NCBI GenBank assembly: GCA_037179335.1
Contig: JAKZHN010000039.1
Location: 186,001 to 250,000 of the forward strand
Direction: 5' to 3'
Source of the DNA: Cyclaneusma minus
Taxonomy: Eukaryota > Ascomycota > Leotiomycetes > Marthamycetales > Marthamycetaceae
DNA: 64,000 bases
Each line of letters opens with the position of its first letter. Positions within the stretch are counted from its first letter, which is position 1. Of the stretch, positions 34,111 to 45,227 are shown piece by piece. The position numbers and the translations under genes are program-made. Below the pieces are notes generated by a model, which saw nothing but the letters and a program-made list of their open reading frames with translations, made no database searches and was not told where the DNA came from.

Positions 34111-34568
34111 CTCAGTGACCTCAAAGGTAAGCCCAAATCCTGCTTCCAGTTCCTGCCAGCCCGTCGCTATCATCGACCTTCGAGCTTTTCTTGACATTTT
34201 CCGCCTATTGGCCTTGCACAAGACCGAGATACTTACGCGTCTGCGATATTTTGCCCTGATATCACTTGCAGCCTGGCCTTGCGCAAGACCAAGACCTCCT
34301 ACATGTCTCTAACATCTCTGCTGTCCTCCTGCTGACCCAATTGGCCTCCAGGACCCGCACGCGCTTCATCATCGTACAATTCTCTTCAGTGACCTCAGCA
34401 AGCTCAATGGTAAGCTGAAATCCTGCTTTTGATCTCGAAAAACTCATCGCCGTCCTCGACCTGCAAGCTGGCCTTGACATTGCGCGCAGCCTGGCCTTGC
34501 GCAGAATCGAGACTCTTACATCCCCTCCATCTTTGCTATCCACTAGCTGACTCCAATTGGCATCCTAG
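34111..34568 (+). repeat. Tandemly duplicated intron-containing segment
   Basis: Two imperfect copies, about 34111-34351 and 34384-34568. Each begins cagtgacctca, then ggtaagc and aaatcctgctt. Each shares an identical internal block gcagcctggccttgcgca, and each ends ccaattggc followed by a CAG or TAG acceptor. Each copy therefore has its own donor and acceptor (introns 34127-34351 and 34410-34568). Confidence 0.75.
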
Positions 34569-37106
34569 ACACCACACTCCGCATACCCAGAGTCTTCCTC
34601 GGACAGATACTCCACAAAACAGTACGAGCAGTACGGCATCAAGTACAGAATCGACGGAATCAACGCTCTGTTCGGAACCGGTCCTGCTGGGCAGTTCTTG
34701 GACCGAGACGGCAACGAGTACGTGATCAGAGGCTCGCGTCGAGCCAAGCAGCTGGAACAGCGCGGAGCTGTTGTCCGATTTCTCGACGAATTGGACGAGA
34801 AACATTCACGCGAGAACGGATCTGTCCGATCAGTCCGATCAACCACCAGCGATATGTCTCGATCTTCGCGTGTGATTGAAGTGGGTCCCAACGGTTTCTC
34901 TCGACCCTCGCAAAGGGCGAAAGCGCCGACGCGCGCTGTCAAGGAGGCGCCACGACAGTAAGTTCTGTTCCTCGACTCGATGCTGATGATTGATGTGGTT
35001 CCCAATGATCTGGCTTGCTCCCGAATAGTTGCGTCGCCCATGAAGACTCGATTGGCTCTCAACTGCTTGGGCTGCACCTATGTATTGACGTTGATCTTGA
35101 TCACTTGAGCTGCTCACAATACTTGCACAGTTCCAAGAGTGGTTGCGACTAATGGCTTCGAATCCATGCTGACCAATTCCTCTTGCAGATTACCCCCTCC
35201 CCCTCCCCCTCGATCGAACTTCACCCGAGCGGACTGCGAGACCATGGACAAGTTGGATGAGGAAGTCATCATGACGTTTCTCGGAGAGAACAACCGGGGT
35301 CAGAGACTGTTGAACGAAATCCGCAGAAAGCAGAGTGAAGACAAGCGACGAATGGACGAGCTCCGCCGCAAGTCGCAGCCAGACGGCGTGAAGTTGTTAC
35401 TCCGAGCGGACAGAGCGACCCTGGACCGGCTGGGTCCCGAACTCGTTCTGGAGTACCTCGAGGCGAGACGCAAGGGCCGGGAAGACCGAGCGTGGCTGGA
35501 AGAACACCGCAAACGACAAGAGAAACAAGAGAAGGAGAAGAAAGCCGAAGCGGATGAACAGGCCGCGCTGGCTAAGGCGAGGGAGTTGGTCGCGGCCGCT
35601 GACAAGAAGGAGAATGAGGCCAAGGAGAAAGCGGCCAAGGAGAAGGAAGCCGAGGAGAAAGCGGCTAAGGAGAAAGCGGCTAAGGAGAAAGCGGCTAAGG
35701 AGAAAGCGGCTAAGGAGAAAGCGGCCAAGGAGAAAGAAGATGTGCTAGCGAAAGCGAGAGAGTTGATTGCGGCCGCTGACAAAGAGAAGGAAGCCGCGCA
35801 AAAGGCGGACAAGGAGAAGGAAGCCGAAGCCAAGAAGAAGAAGGAAGCCGAAGCTACGGCGAAGAAGGCAGCCGAGGAGAAGAAGGCAGCCGAGAAGAAG
35901 GCAGCCGACGAGAAGAAGGCAGCCGATGAGAATAAGGCCGAGGAGAAGAAGGCAGCCGAGGAGAAGAAGGCAGCCGAGGAGAAGAAGGCAGCCGAGGAGA
36001 AGAAGGCAGCCGAGGAGAAGAAAGCAGCCGAGGAGAAGAAGAGCGGCAAGCAGGGCTCTCCTGGCAAGAAAGACGATGCCAAAGCCGACAAGAAGAAGGG
36101 CAGGGAATGGACAGCCGACGATGACCAGACGATCCTCGACATGAAGAAGGCTGATAAGCCTTGGGGAGACATCTGTGCTAAGTTCAAGGCCTCGAAGAAC
36201 GACGTGATGGCCAGGCACAAAGAGCTGAGCGAGCAGCTGAGCGAGATCGGGGGCGCCGCAAAGAGTGGCGATGCTTCTCATAAGGGCAAAGAGAAGGAAG
36301 ATTCCGATGTTTTGGACGCATCAGAAGGATTGGCCTCGTGGGCCAACATGGGCGGTTGGGAATGGGACAGCGACGGAAAGCCGATGCGCAAATGTTCGAT
36401 GAAATGTTGCGACTTTTCCGACAAGCCCAGATCTGAGAAGAAAGCCGCCAAGAAGCCTTCCAAAGACCAATCCAGCACGCCCGAAGGCCGGACCAATTTC
36501 GATTGGGATGTTTCCAAGATGATCAAATCTGAGAAGAAAGCATGGATGAAGGCCTATGACGAGGACGAAGTTATCGAGATGTCCAAGTCTGAGAGGAAAG
36601 CGTGGATGAAGGCCTCCGTACGCCAACTCGACATGCCTGGTCATTGGAACGATGACAAAGACGTCATCGCGGACACGAAAGCGTTCATGAAGGCTTACGA
36701 CGAGGACGACGTTTCCGAGATGCCCAGAGCTGCGAGGAAGATGTGGCTTCATGCTTATGACGATGAGGTCTTTGCTGGGATGTCCAAATCTGACAGGAAA
36801 GCTTGGATGAAGACCCACGTAGCCAGACCGAGAGCCAAGAAGTCCTACGCCGAGTCGTCAGCCAGCGATTCAGAGAAGGCGCCCTCGTCCAAGTCGTCCA
36901 AGAAGAAGAACAAGGCGTCTGACGAGAAGCATCTGGTGCCCGGTGGAATTTGGACCGATGACGTGTGCGATGCCCTTGAGTATCTTGTGCAGCGCCACGG
37001 AGCACAGAAATGGTTCAAGATCCAGTGCGAATTCATGGAGGTGTACGATTTCGTTCTGGGTGCGGACCAAATCGAGGCGAAGTTTAAGGAAGATGGTCTC
37101 ATCTGA
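34407..37106 (+). CDS. Coiled-coil protein with SANT/Myb-like domain and KAWMKA repeats (769 aa)
   Basis: Proposed exons are 34407-34409, 34569-34957 and 35189-37106. The first exon would hold only the ATG, directly followed by a GTAAGC donor; the only other early in-frame ATG is at ~34853, so the start is uncertain. The second exon encodes a conserved-looking segment (QYEQYGIKYRIDGINALFGT). Residues ~240-360 are a highly charged Ala/Lys/Glu coiled coil built from AKEKA and AEEKKA units. Residues ~365-415 (GREWTADDDQTILDMKKADK and PWGDICAKFKASKNDVMARH) resemble a single Myb/SANT repeat of the fungal type. The next ~150 residues contain four or five copies of a ~22-residue motif centred on KSERKAWMKAYDEDEV. 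The C-terminus has a second globular patch (IWTDDVCDALEYLVQRHGAQ). A nuclear or chromatin role is inferred; no exact orthologue is recognised. Confidence 0.7.
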
Positions 37107-39306
37107 AAGACCATCGCCATGACCTCCCATTCACAAAGGGGGCCTTTTTCTCGCACCATCTCGTACTCGGCATCATCTACTCGGTATCATCACTCGGCAC
37201 TCAGCTCCCCGAGCATCCTACTCGCAGCTGTTTCATAACCCAACATATCCCCTCCCCACAGTCAATTCCCCGGGGCCACTAGAAGGCACACGCTCTGCCT
37301 CCCATACCGTCAATTTCGAGCGCCCTTTTCTTAACAACCAAGTCCCGAAGTGCACCTCCCACTCCGTCAATCACATGGTCTGCACCCCCTCGACACACCC
37401 CATCTAGTCCCACCAATTCCCCACATCCGCAATCCATTTTGGTCCATTGAAGACATGTTGGACCTTGGGTGCTTGAATTCTGCCAGCTTGGCCATCCATG
37501 CCAACAATTTTCCTCTCGGCGCAAGCACCAACCGGCCACCTCTTCTCTCCAGATCACAAGGCATGCTGAAGCAATCTTTCAAACACACCAGCAGCCCCTC
37601 GTCGGCTTCCCCCACATCTGGAGGAGTCTGTATGCGTACACTTCTCGGACGACGATCCGACCTTCTTCTCTCTTTGATTCATTGGCTTCAGGCATCGTTG
37701 GCTTGCTTTGCAATTCTGCCGCGCAGTTGATTGATCATAGGAGGCGTATTTGGTTTCAATGCTTGCAATTGACATTCTGCCCAAGCTTGGCCACATACGC
37801 ATCCAATGCTCAAACATCGGCACAATTGCAACGCACCAATACGTTGTCTCTTAAGTCCCCATAGCCCCCTACTCCAGCAGTCGGCCGACTCGGAGTTTCT
37901 TCATCGCCAATTTGGCAAATTCTGACAAGTGTCAGAAAGCCATTGACAAGCCGGCGACTTTCTTCATACATCAATAATGGCAGCTTCCGAAAAGTTTCAG
38001 AAACTAAAGCCTTTTTTGATCAAGTCCGCGGATGGAGATTTTTGGAACATTCCCCCATTTCGAGACTAGCTAGCTTGCTTGCTTTGCGACACTGTCAGAT
38101 AGTGCGCTGCTACATATGCGCAAGACTACTAGTCCACTCACCACTACTACCTTAGGTAGCTGGTACCCACCCATAGCCCAACTTTTGAAAAAAGTCAAAA
38201 ATCAAAAAACACCGAGCGTCTGAATGAATGTGTGCTTTGTGAATATTCGTGACCTGTGAATCTGATGAGTGAAACTTGTGTACCGTACAGGCTTAACCTT
38301 CTGGACAACCGGGTTCGTAACTCAGGAGATTCCTAGGAGAAGTAATTTCTGTTGACGTTGAGGTTTAAAGAGGGAAGCTCTTTTCGGGGAAGGAGCTCTC
38401 TCTTAAAGTACATGGTCCTTCCCTTTCAGAGCATATAGCTTCTTCTAGAAAACTTCAAACTTAACAATCGTAGAAATACATTCGACAGAAACGTAGAAAC
38501 AGAGAGGTTTCTAAAATCTAGAGTCTTCTTATGTTCTGTGACTGTCGGACAAACAGTATCAGGTTGGTACTAACTTGTGGAATTCACTCGGTCCATTTAC
38601 CATTCACCCAATCCCATTCAACGAATCTAATGATTGAAAATTCATGTTCAAGCGCGGTTCTCGGGTCAGATTGCATGCGAACACGAATTACCAGAATTAA
38701 TACGGATTGCTTGAGCCTTGAAATGATAAAATCTTCAGAATCGGAAAGCGCATATGAAACGTCTCAAAAGCCAAAAATCGAAAGACTGAGAAGCCAAAGA
38801 CTCAAAACGCCAGAAGTCAGAACTTGCTCCTACAAGAAAGCCCAGACAGATCTCGCTTTGAAACTAAGGACGCGAAGCCGAAGTGTAAAATTGCGACATT
38901 GAGGTTTGTGGGAGCAGAAAAGAACTTGAGGATATCGGATGCAATTCTTATTCCACGATCGATACAGTCTATCCCATACCTAGTCTATAGCTCCCGTCCA
39001 TACCCAAAGAACATTCCTTCTAAGTAATCCCCGAGTCCAAACTCCAGTCCTCTATAGGTATCCCAACATATTCGTATCTTCCTTCACCCCAAACTCCATC
39101 ACGTGCCCCAAGTCAATAGACCAAATAATTCTAATGCCGCACCCAGTTTTCCATTTTGCCATTCCCAATTCCCAAACACCAAAGGCCCGAATATCCGCGT
39201 GACACCTTAGCGCCCAGCTCTTCTCTTCTCGTTTCCCTCCCGTATATCCAGATATCCCGTCTAGCATTTCATCCCTCCTCCTATTCTCAGCCCTCGTGCC
39301 AGCAAA
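37107..39306. other. Gene-poor region, 2.2 kb
   Basis: No frame with splice support or family similarity. ORFs at 37350-37864 on both strands overlap each other. An imperfect hairpin occurs around 38366-38410 (gagggaagctc and gagctctctc arms). Otherwise nothing is seen. Confidence 0.5.
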
Positions 39307-39552
39307 TCACCTCTTCACCCTTCCCACCTTGCCAACCCTCACAACCCTCTGCTTCAGCGCCGGCGCCGCATGCGCACCACTAAAACCACGGTTCTCGATT
39401 GCACAGTCTTCGCAATCAATGCCCATGCGGATGGTCTGCCAGATGCTTTTTTTGTGGCAAGGTGTTTGGACTAGGTGTGCATCGGTGCAGTACTTCGCAA
39501 AGGCGTGTGAGGTGTGCTTGCAGGTGTATTGGTGGGCGTAGTATTGACACAT
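39307..39552 (-). CDS. Tiny cysteine/histidine-rich protein (81 aa)
   Basis: Single exon starting MCQYYAHQYTCKHTSHAFAK. Cys2, Cys11, Cys23, Cys32, Cys46 and Cys49, with several histidines, give a pattern (C-x8-C-x-H ... YC ... PC ... DCEDC) recurring in small fungal proteins of unknown function; zinc binding is plausible. It ends in a basic tail (LKQRVVRVGKVGRVKR). No signal peptide or membrane segment. The open frame extends 78 codons upstream, but that part is Ser/Thr/Pro-rich leader-like sequence, so MCQYY was chosen as start. The family resemblance is from memory of the cysteine pattern and was not verified by search. Confidence 0.6.
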   Translation of the reverse strand: MCQYYAHQYTCKHTSHAFAKYCTDAHLVQTPCHKKSIWQTIRMGIDCEDCAIENRGFSGAHAAPALKQRVVRVGKVGRVKR

Positions 39553-42500
39553 TTTGGGGGATTTGGTTGGTGAGGTTGGTGATATGAGATGGTGGACTTT
39601 GAGGGACAGAGAAGGGGTATTGTGGAGTTGGAGATGGGTTGGAGATGGGGATGGGATGTTTGTGTTGGCTGAGTGGGAGCAAGGGATTGGTGAGCTTGGT
39701 AGGAGATTGGTTGTTGAGAGTTGCGCTCTTCGGGGTAGCTGCGTTTGAGTGATGAAATAGATGGATAATTGCGGCGTGAATGTCAAGGTCTTTGGGTACC
39801 GACGAGTCGTGTTCAGGCTACAGAGGCTCTAGGGAGATGTTGGGAGGTGATGAAGCTAGAAGAGAAGCTTTAGAAAGAGCTTGATGGTTGGCGAGGCCGT
39901 GAGAACGCTGTAGTAAGAGCTTGGAAGCTTGTGAAGCTGCGGAAAAGTTGTTTAGTGTTGAAGGTATATAGGAGAGGTTCCTCGACAAGGCTATGAGCAA
40001 ACATTCAATGTTGCTCGGTGTGATGGGACTCGAGTTTGTCGAAAGACTGTGTTGGCGGTTCTAGTAGCTTGAAGGTGGTCTGAGTTACTAGAAGCCGGTG
40101 GAAGCTAATCTCGGAAGAACATTCAAGTAGCTTGTAATGGCTTGTAAAGAGTGCGAACCTAGAAGATGGCCAGCCAATGCATCAGTGTCTGTGTATTGAG
40201 AATTGGGGAGAAATCAAGGACCTACTTATACTTCCCTCACGAAAAGAAGCATTTGATATTCATCACAACTCACAACCAGAAAATCTTCGATCCCGTCCCT
40301 AGCATCGTACAGCTGCAGGACCCACATTCTACAAAATATATTCATTGTTCCACAATGAGCTCACTCTTCTGCCTGAAGATAACGGATCTGCAACCCGACT
40401 GCACTTTCATCGCCTCCGGATCGATGTGGAGCAAGTTCCTGGGACCTGCAGAGGGCGCTGTTGTCCAAGTTTGATTGTGGCAAAGTGACAAGCGTAGCGT
40501 TGTGAGGAACAGAAGCCATAGAGACCAGGTCCCGTGTCTGTGTGACGGGTTTGCTTAAAGTGACTCGCCTCTTGGATGCTGGGCCGCTGGTAACATCGAC
40601 TGCGAGCCGTGTACATGCTCGCTGTTTGTGGGTTTGATATGTGAGTGGTGAGAGATAGGCTTTGTGGCCCTGTGAGATTGGGCTTGGAAACCGGGGAACG
40701 GGGTACCAGCAGCTTGGTATCGATGCTATAAGGTGGAGTGCAAAGGAATCGGAGTCGGCGGGCATGGCGGATCATGCATAGCCAGCTATGACCCTGGTGC
40801 AAGACGAAATAAGGTACGCCGAAGATGAGAAGAGAAAGGTGGTGTGAAAGACAAGGGAAAGGGAGAGACTATAGTAATATCTGGAGTGCGACCTCTTGAA
40901 GGCTCTGTGTAAAATGGAATGCCGTGACTACCTATCTTGGAGTTGTCTGATTCCTTCCAGGCTTCTGCGACAAACTGAGGCAATAATTACCCTTCTTTCT
41001 CAGACTCGAGTAGTACAACTCACCGCCAATCCTTGCTGCTATTGACCGTCGATATTGGAGCGACGGAAGCACGGATGGAGACGAGGCCAAGGGGAGGCCG
41101 CATATATGGAGGCCAAGTGTGCAGCAGAAGAAGCCGTCTCTATTCGATGTGTTGGCACCACAAGTCCACAAAGCGGCCGGAAGCCGTTCAGACCTTCGAT
41201 TCTGTCACAATTCAGAGGCCAGAATAGGAGGCTGGGTCATAGTCAATCTGGGTGCAGCGGGCGGCCCAAAGCAGAGCCGGCAACAGGCCAGCGTCCATTG
41301 ACCTGTCGACAGCGGCATGGCGGTCCAATGGATTTCGATGGATAGATGAGGCCTGGCAGCACTACATGTCCAGTCGAGATTAGAACCAGACTGGCGGGTC
41401 GCGATCGACGGATGAGGTTGTCCTGCTGGCACCAGGCACGGGCAGAGTCATCCAAGGCCATCTGAAGTGCAAGCTTCCGGTGATCTCTGATGAAAGGCAC
41501 GTCGAGCCGGAGGATGAGATTTCTGCAGCGTCGGAATCGAATATCGGTGGTGTGGCATTTGATGGACGTCTTTGCGAGGAAATCGGGCGAGATCGATGGG
41601 AGGATGGCAGTCTTCTAACGAATCGACGGACTCGGCAATGTCCTGGACGGCGGCTAGGAGCTTAGTGAATTGTTCAGCGGTTCATGAGGACGCTGACTCG
41701 CTGACGATCCGAGCTCGACGTCACAGCTTTGAAGATGGCTTGTGCGACAGCTCCCGACTGCCATCACGGCGGCTACTGAAGCTATGGAAGGACGACATAG
41801 ACCCCGAGAACCGCGCGACTTGAAACTCGATGGGTGATGTGAACGATGATGGCGAGGAGACTCCCGGACCGCCACGAGGCAAACTCTGTCGCGCTTCCGG
41901 CCAGGCCACTGTTCAGGCCGCCATCCTTCAGACGCGCTTTCGCCGTGAACACACGTCAATGGTGCATCAAGAGCCCATGCAGCCACTTTCAAAGTCGACT
42001 CTGATTGACCACCGCGAGTCGAGGGATCGGACCTGGACGAGTCCGTGAGAGAGAACATAGAAGGAAAGCAGGCGCCGGAAACACGAGAAGAGAGAGTCCC
42101 ACCTACGCTCAACCTCGTTCCTGAGCATCCACTGTCCATGCCCGTCGTCTTCTTGCATTGGCCGCGACCCGCACCCCGAGTTTCCCTGCATCGCGACAAT
42201 TGGACGCCCGACCCATTCGCTGAAACACCTAGCCAGCATTCCGTGAGCCCACCGTGTCCTGATTGCTTCCTCCGACGACCCTGGCTGCCGCGCTTCACCG
42301 CCGTTGGGCCTTGTCCAGCCGCGGACTGTCGCTGCCACTGGCAACTCCTGATTCCTTGTTCATTCGTCACGAAGATGCTGTGTGCGCCTTCAAGCTTGCT
42401 GTCCGTTGTTCCAGAGAAATCGAGTTTGCTGAGGTGAGGTGGCCCTGGACTCGAGATCAGTACATAAACAAGCTGCGCATGAGTAGCCCGTACACGACAA

Positions 42501-43154
42501 TTCCTTGTAGTTCTTTGGTGAGTCCGCTGTCTATTTCAGGTCGAGAAGTATACTGATGATCAATTGCAGTACATTCTGGCGTTTGGTTTCGTGAATACTT
42601 TGCATCTGTTGTCTATAGATTCTCACCCCATCTCCCGTATACGACAGCCTTCCTAATATTGCTCGCCACTACCCACGTCAATCCTCAGATCTCCGAGTCA
42701 CTACCACAGCTGAAAGAAGACGCAAACAATAAGCGCAAAACACAAAAATCGGTTGCCTGCACATAGCATACAAAACGAGGTCTGGTCGTGCTCTTGTTTG
42801 GCCTTCTTGAAACAACGCGGTGGGACAAAGCCATTGAAGCCGAGATTAGTCCTTCTTCAGGACAGGGAACAGGGAGTCGGTCAGTACAATCTTTTCTGGC
42901 CTTATAGATGTCTCTTCACACGCCATGTGATGTTCCACCAGAGCCGCTGCCTATCCCCTCGTCTCATTCGTCGAAACTACATAGCGAATCTAGAGCTTCA
43001 CGAACTTGCTCAACTTCACTACCACGAGTATGGCACAACTAACCCGCCTATTCTCGCAGAATCCCTATCCTTGAATGACACGTAGAGCTTCACGAGACTT
43101 CGAACACCCACTCCACTCTTTCGACGCGTCCTGGGGGCCTACCAACCACTTTTC
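39553..43154. other. Gene-poor region, 3.6 kb
   Basis: The longest non-coding stretch of the window. ORFs up to 238 codons exist (for example 41654-42370 minus) but are Ser/Arg/Gly-rich, overlap open frames on the other strand and show no domain or splice pattern. The 41040-42480 part is GC-richer than its flanks, which by itself lengthens chance ORFs. No repeat family was recognised. Confidence 0.5.
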
Positions 43155-44294
43155 ATGGCCTCCTCGGCAGTGGACCAGAAGTTCCTGGGCCAATTCGCCA
43201 AAAACATCGCAACCGACAATCCCCTCCTGTCTTCCATGCTATACAAGATTCTTGGCCTCTCCGTCATTCTATCCCGTCAACTCATAAAAGCGCGTCGCGA
43301 ACGACGTCTCGACCCCACACGCGAAACTAAATCTCTCGAGTTGTACTTCCACATTATCTGGCTCTCGCGCGAGGGACTCGTACTCCTCGAAGTGAATTCC
43401 CCTTTCCATTGTATTCCCCCAATCCCCAAGTATCAATTTATGTGCAATCCATCGTTCCAATGAAACAAAACTAAATCATCTACACAGCAATATGTCCTCC
43501 CCATGGTCGCCAATTTCGGCGAGCTCAAAGTCCTCAGCTACAAGCTCCGAGCCAGCTTCTACCACATCTTCGTCCTCTTTCACAACCAACCCAGCGTTTC
43601 CACCGTCGCTAGTAACACCAACACCACCACATCTCGAAGCCCCCATCCCACTACCCCGCCGGGTCTAACAAGTCCACGAGCAGCTGCGAGGCTCGACAAG
43701 GGCAAAGGACGGGCTGATCCCGCTGAGCCTGAACACAATACTCCAAATGAGCTAGATCCCAACTCCGGTCGCAATTCCGTGCAGCCCACCCACCCCCTCG
43801 AAGGCGGGCCCGTCCTCCCCTCCTCCCTCCCCCCAAATCTCGCCCCTCGCACTGCCCCCATCCTCCCCCCACCGCCAGCCTCAAACTTCCTCCTCCCAGC
43901 CCTAGACTATATACCCCGCGCCCACACCTGTTTCCACGAAGCCAGCGAGCTCGCAGCGCGCATATGCTGGGGTTCGCACCCCCTTCGCTTATCCGTGCGC
44001 GTCGAATTCTGTGCCTTCCTCTACGACTGCGTCAAAGACGTCGAAGGCTCGCGCCGACTGGCTAAGAAAACAGTACAGGAGGTTTATAATGCGCAGGAGG
44101 GGATGGACGATGAGATGTTTGAGGATGCTGCTGAGTTGGTTGGCGTGCTGGGAAGGATGATGAAGAGAGGACTGAGCAAGAGTGTGAGTGGACGGGCCAC
44201 GCCGATGATCTCGCGACTGGGGGCTGTGGGCGAAGAGGAGGAGGGGGAGAGGAAACTGCCGGTCAGTGGGCCGGGGATGGGAGAGCCGATTTGA
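43155..44294 (+). CDS. Divergent fungal 14-3-3-like protein (347 aa)
   Basis: Two exons, 43155-43391 and 43488-44294, join in phase 0 (LVLLE|QYVLPMVANF). The N-terminal half is helical (DQKFLGQFAKNIATDNPLLS, LYFHIIWLSREGL, LKVLSYKLRASFYHIFVLFH). This resembles the divergent fungal proteins annotated as 14-3-3 family, which bind phosphoserine/threonine peptides in canonical members. A ~90-residue Pro/Ser/Thr-rich insertion (SVSTVASNTNTTTSRSPHPT ... PPPPASNFLLPALDYIPRAH) separates these helices from the last ones (FHEASELAARICWGSHPLRL, FCAFLYDCVKDVEGSRRLA). I did not check whether the Lys/Arg/Tyr phosphate-binding residues are conserved. The protein is probably cytosolic. Confidence 0.7.
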
Positions 44295-44864
44295 TTGAGG
44301 GGCCCCTCCAAATGGGTGAAAAACGGGGTCTGGGGAGGGCATCCATGTAAGCTCTTTTTCTCGTGTTCTGTATAGCATTAGTAGGCGTTGTTGATAAGTG
44401 ACTTGCAGCTACTAGGGGCCTGCAGTGGCGGTAGCGCTGAAGTTGTCAAAAATCCACATGAGCTTGCGCATCCCCGATTCGTTGTTCGCTTGTTCCTGTT
44501 TGCAAAAGAAGTGTCTTACTGTTAAATTATTATATTGCTGCTTTCTGTGCGCTAGAGCACTTTGCTTCGAGAACTTCAAATTGAAGTCATGGGGTTATCA
44601 GATGTTTCCAGACTACCCGTGGTGAGGTGGTCACTTGTCGCTCCCAAAGCTGCATTCTGAGAGGAAGCGGTGATCATCCACTGCAGCTGGAATTGAAACA
44701 ATAAGTGCATATCCTGGTATGCATGTGCTGAGCTTCAGCCTCCAGCTTCGACATTGAAGGGCGTGAGGGACGAAGTTGGTAAGGTAGTATTCGCTACGTG
44801 TATCCAATAATCCAGTGCGCCCTTCCACAGATCAACAAATCACCGAGGTTGACATTGACACATA

Positions 44865-44971
44865 CAGTGGGTGGAAAAAAGTCAGAATACGGCATACAGT
44901 CTCCACTGGATTGGGATAATTACAATTATTCGGAGACTGTAGACCGTATTCAGACTTTTTCCCTCCCACTG
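44865..44971. mobile_element. MITE, 107 bp, TA-flanked, Tc1/mariner-like ends
   Basis: The ends are ~39-bp inverted repeats starting CAGTGGG (left CAGTGGGTGGAAAAAAGTCA; right reads CAGTGGGAGGGAAAAAGTCT on the opposite strand) with about 5 mismatches. The element is flanked by TA on both sides (44863-44864 and 44972-44973), matching the TA target preference of Tc1/mariner transposases. There is no coding capacity. It lies ~255 bp upstream of the GMC gene start. Confidence 0.85.
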
Positions 44972-45118
44972 TATTTAGCCGCGCCGTCCCTGTGTCGCTT
45001 TGGCAAACTTGCAGGTCCAATCGTTGGTCACATATTGCTGGAGTGCCTATGGACCATTCGATCCTCCTTACTCCGGAGAAAGCGGGAAGAGAAGGGCCGT
45101 CCAAAGGCCCCCGATTAT

Positions 45119-45125
45119 CTATAAA
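45119..45125 (+). promoter_or_regulatory. TATA-like element of the GMC oxidoreductase gene
   Basis: CTATAAA about 105 bp before the ATG, a plausible core promoter location downstream of the MITE. Confidence 0.4.
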
Positions 45126-45227
45126 TCCCTTTGCCGCTGGATGCTCTCACTCTCATCATTCTCACTTTGACAAAATTCGAGATTGTACAAGAAGACTTGT
45201 CTGAACAACGAAAAGCGGTAGTACAGA

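Larger units (their letters stand above)
44295..45227. other. Intergenic region with a MITE
   Basis: About 930 bp upstream of a GMC oxidoreductase gene. It contains the inverted-repeat element at 44865-44971 and a TATA-like sequence near 45119. No gene is seen. Confidence 0.6.

Noticed and set aside
33771..34118. 115-codon plus-strand ORF upstream of the SANT-like gene
   Set aside because: CT/CA-rich leader-like composition, no frame connection to the downstream exons, and the frame ends in TGA before the first intron. May be a uORF but is not supported as a gene.
35300..36220. 306-codon minus-strand ORF rich in SAAFFSS repeats
   Set aside because: It is the antisense reading of the AEEKKA coiled-coil repeats; the repetitive DNA keeps this frame open. 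No independent start or splice evidence.
38366..38410. Imperfect hairpin in the gene-poor region
   Set aside because: The arms are short with mismatches and there is no flanking duplication or second copy; chance is adequate.
41654..42370. 238-codon minus-strand ORF in the gene-poor region
   Set aside because: Ser/Arg/Gly-rich, overlaps open plus-strand frames, lacks any domain, and the segment is GC-rich, which lengthens chance ORFs.
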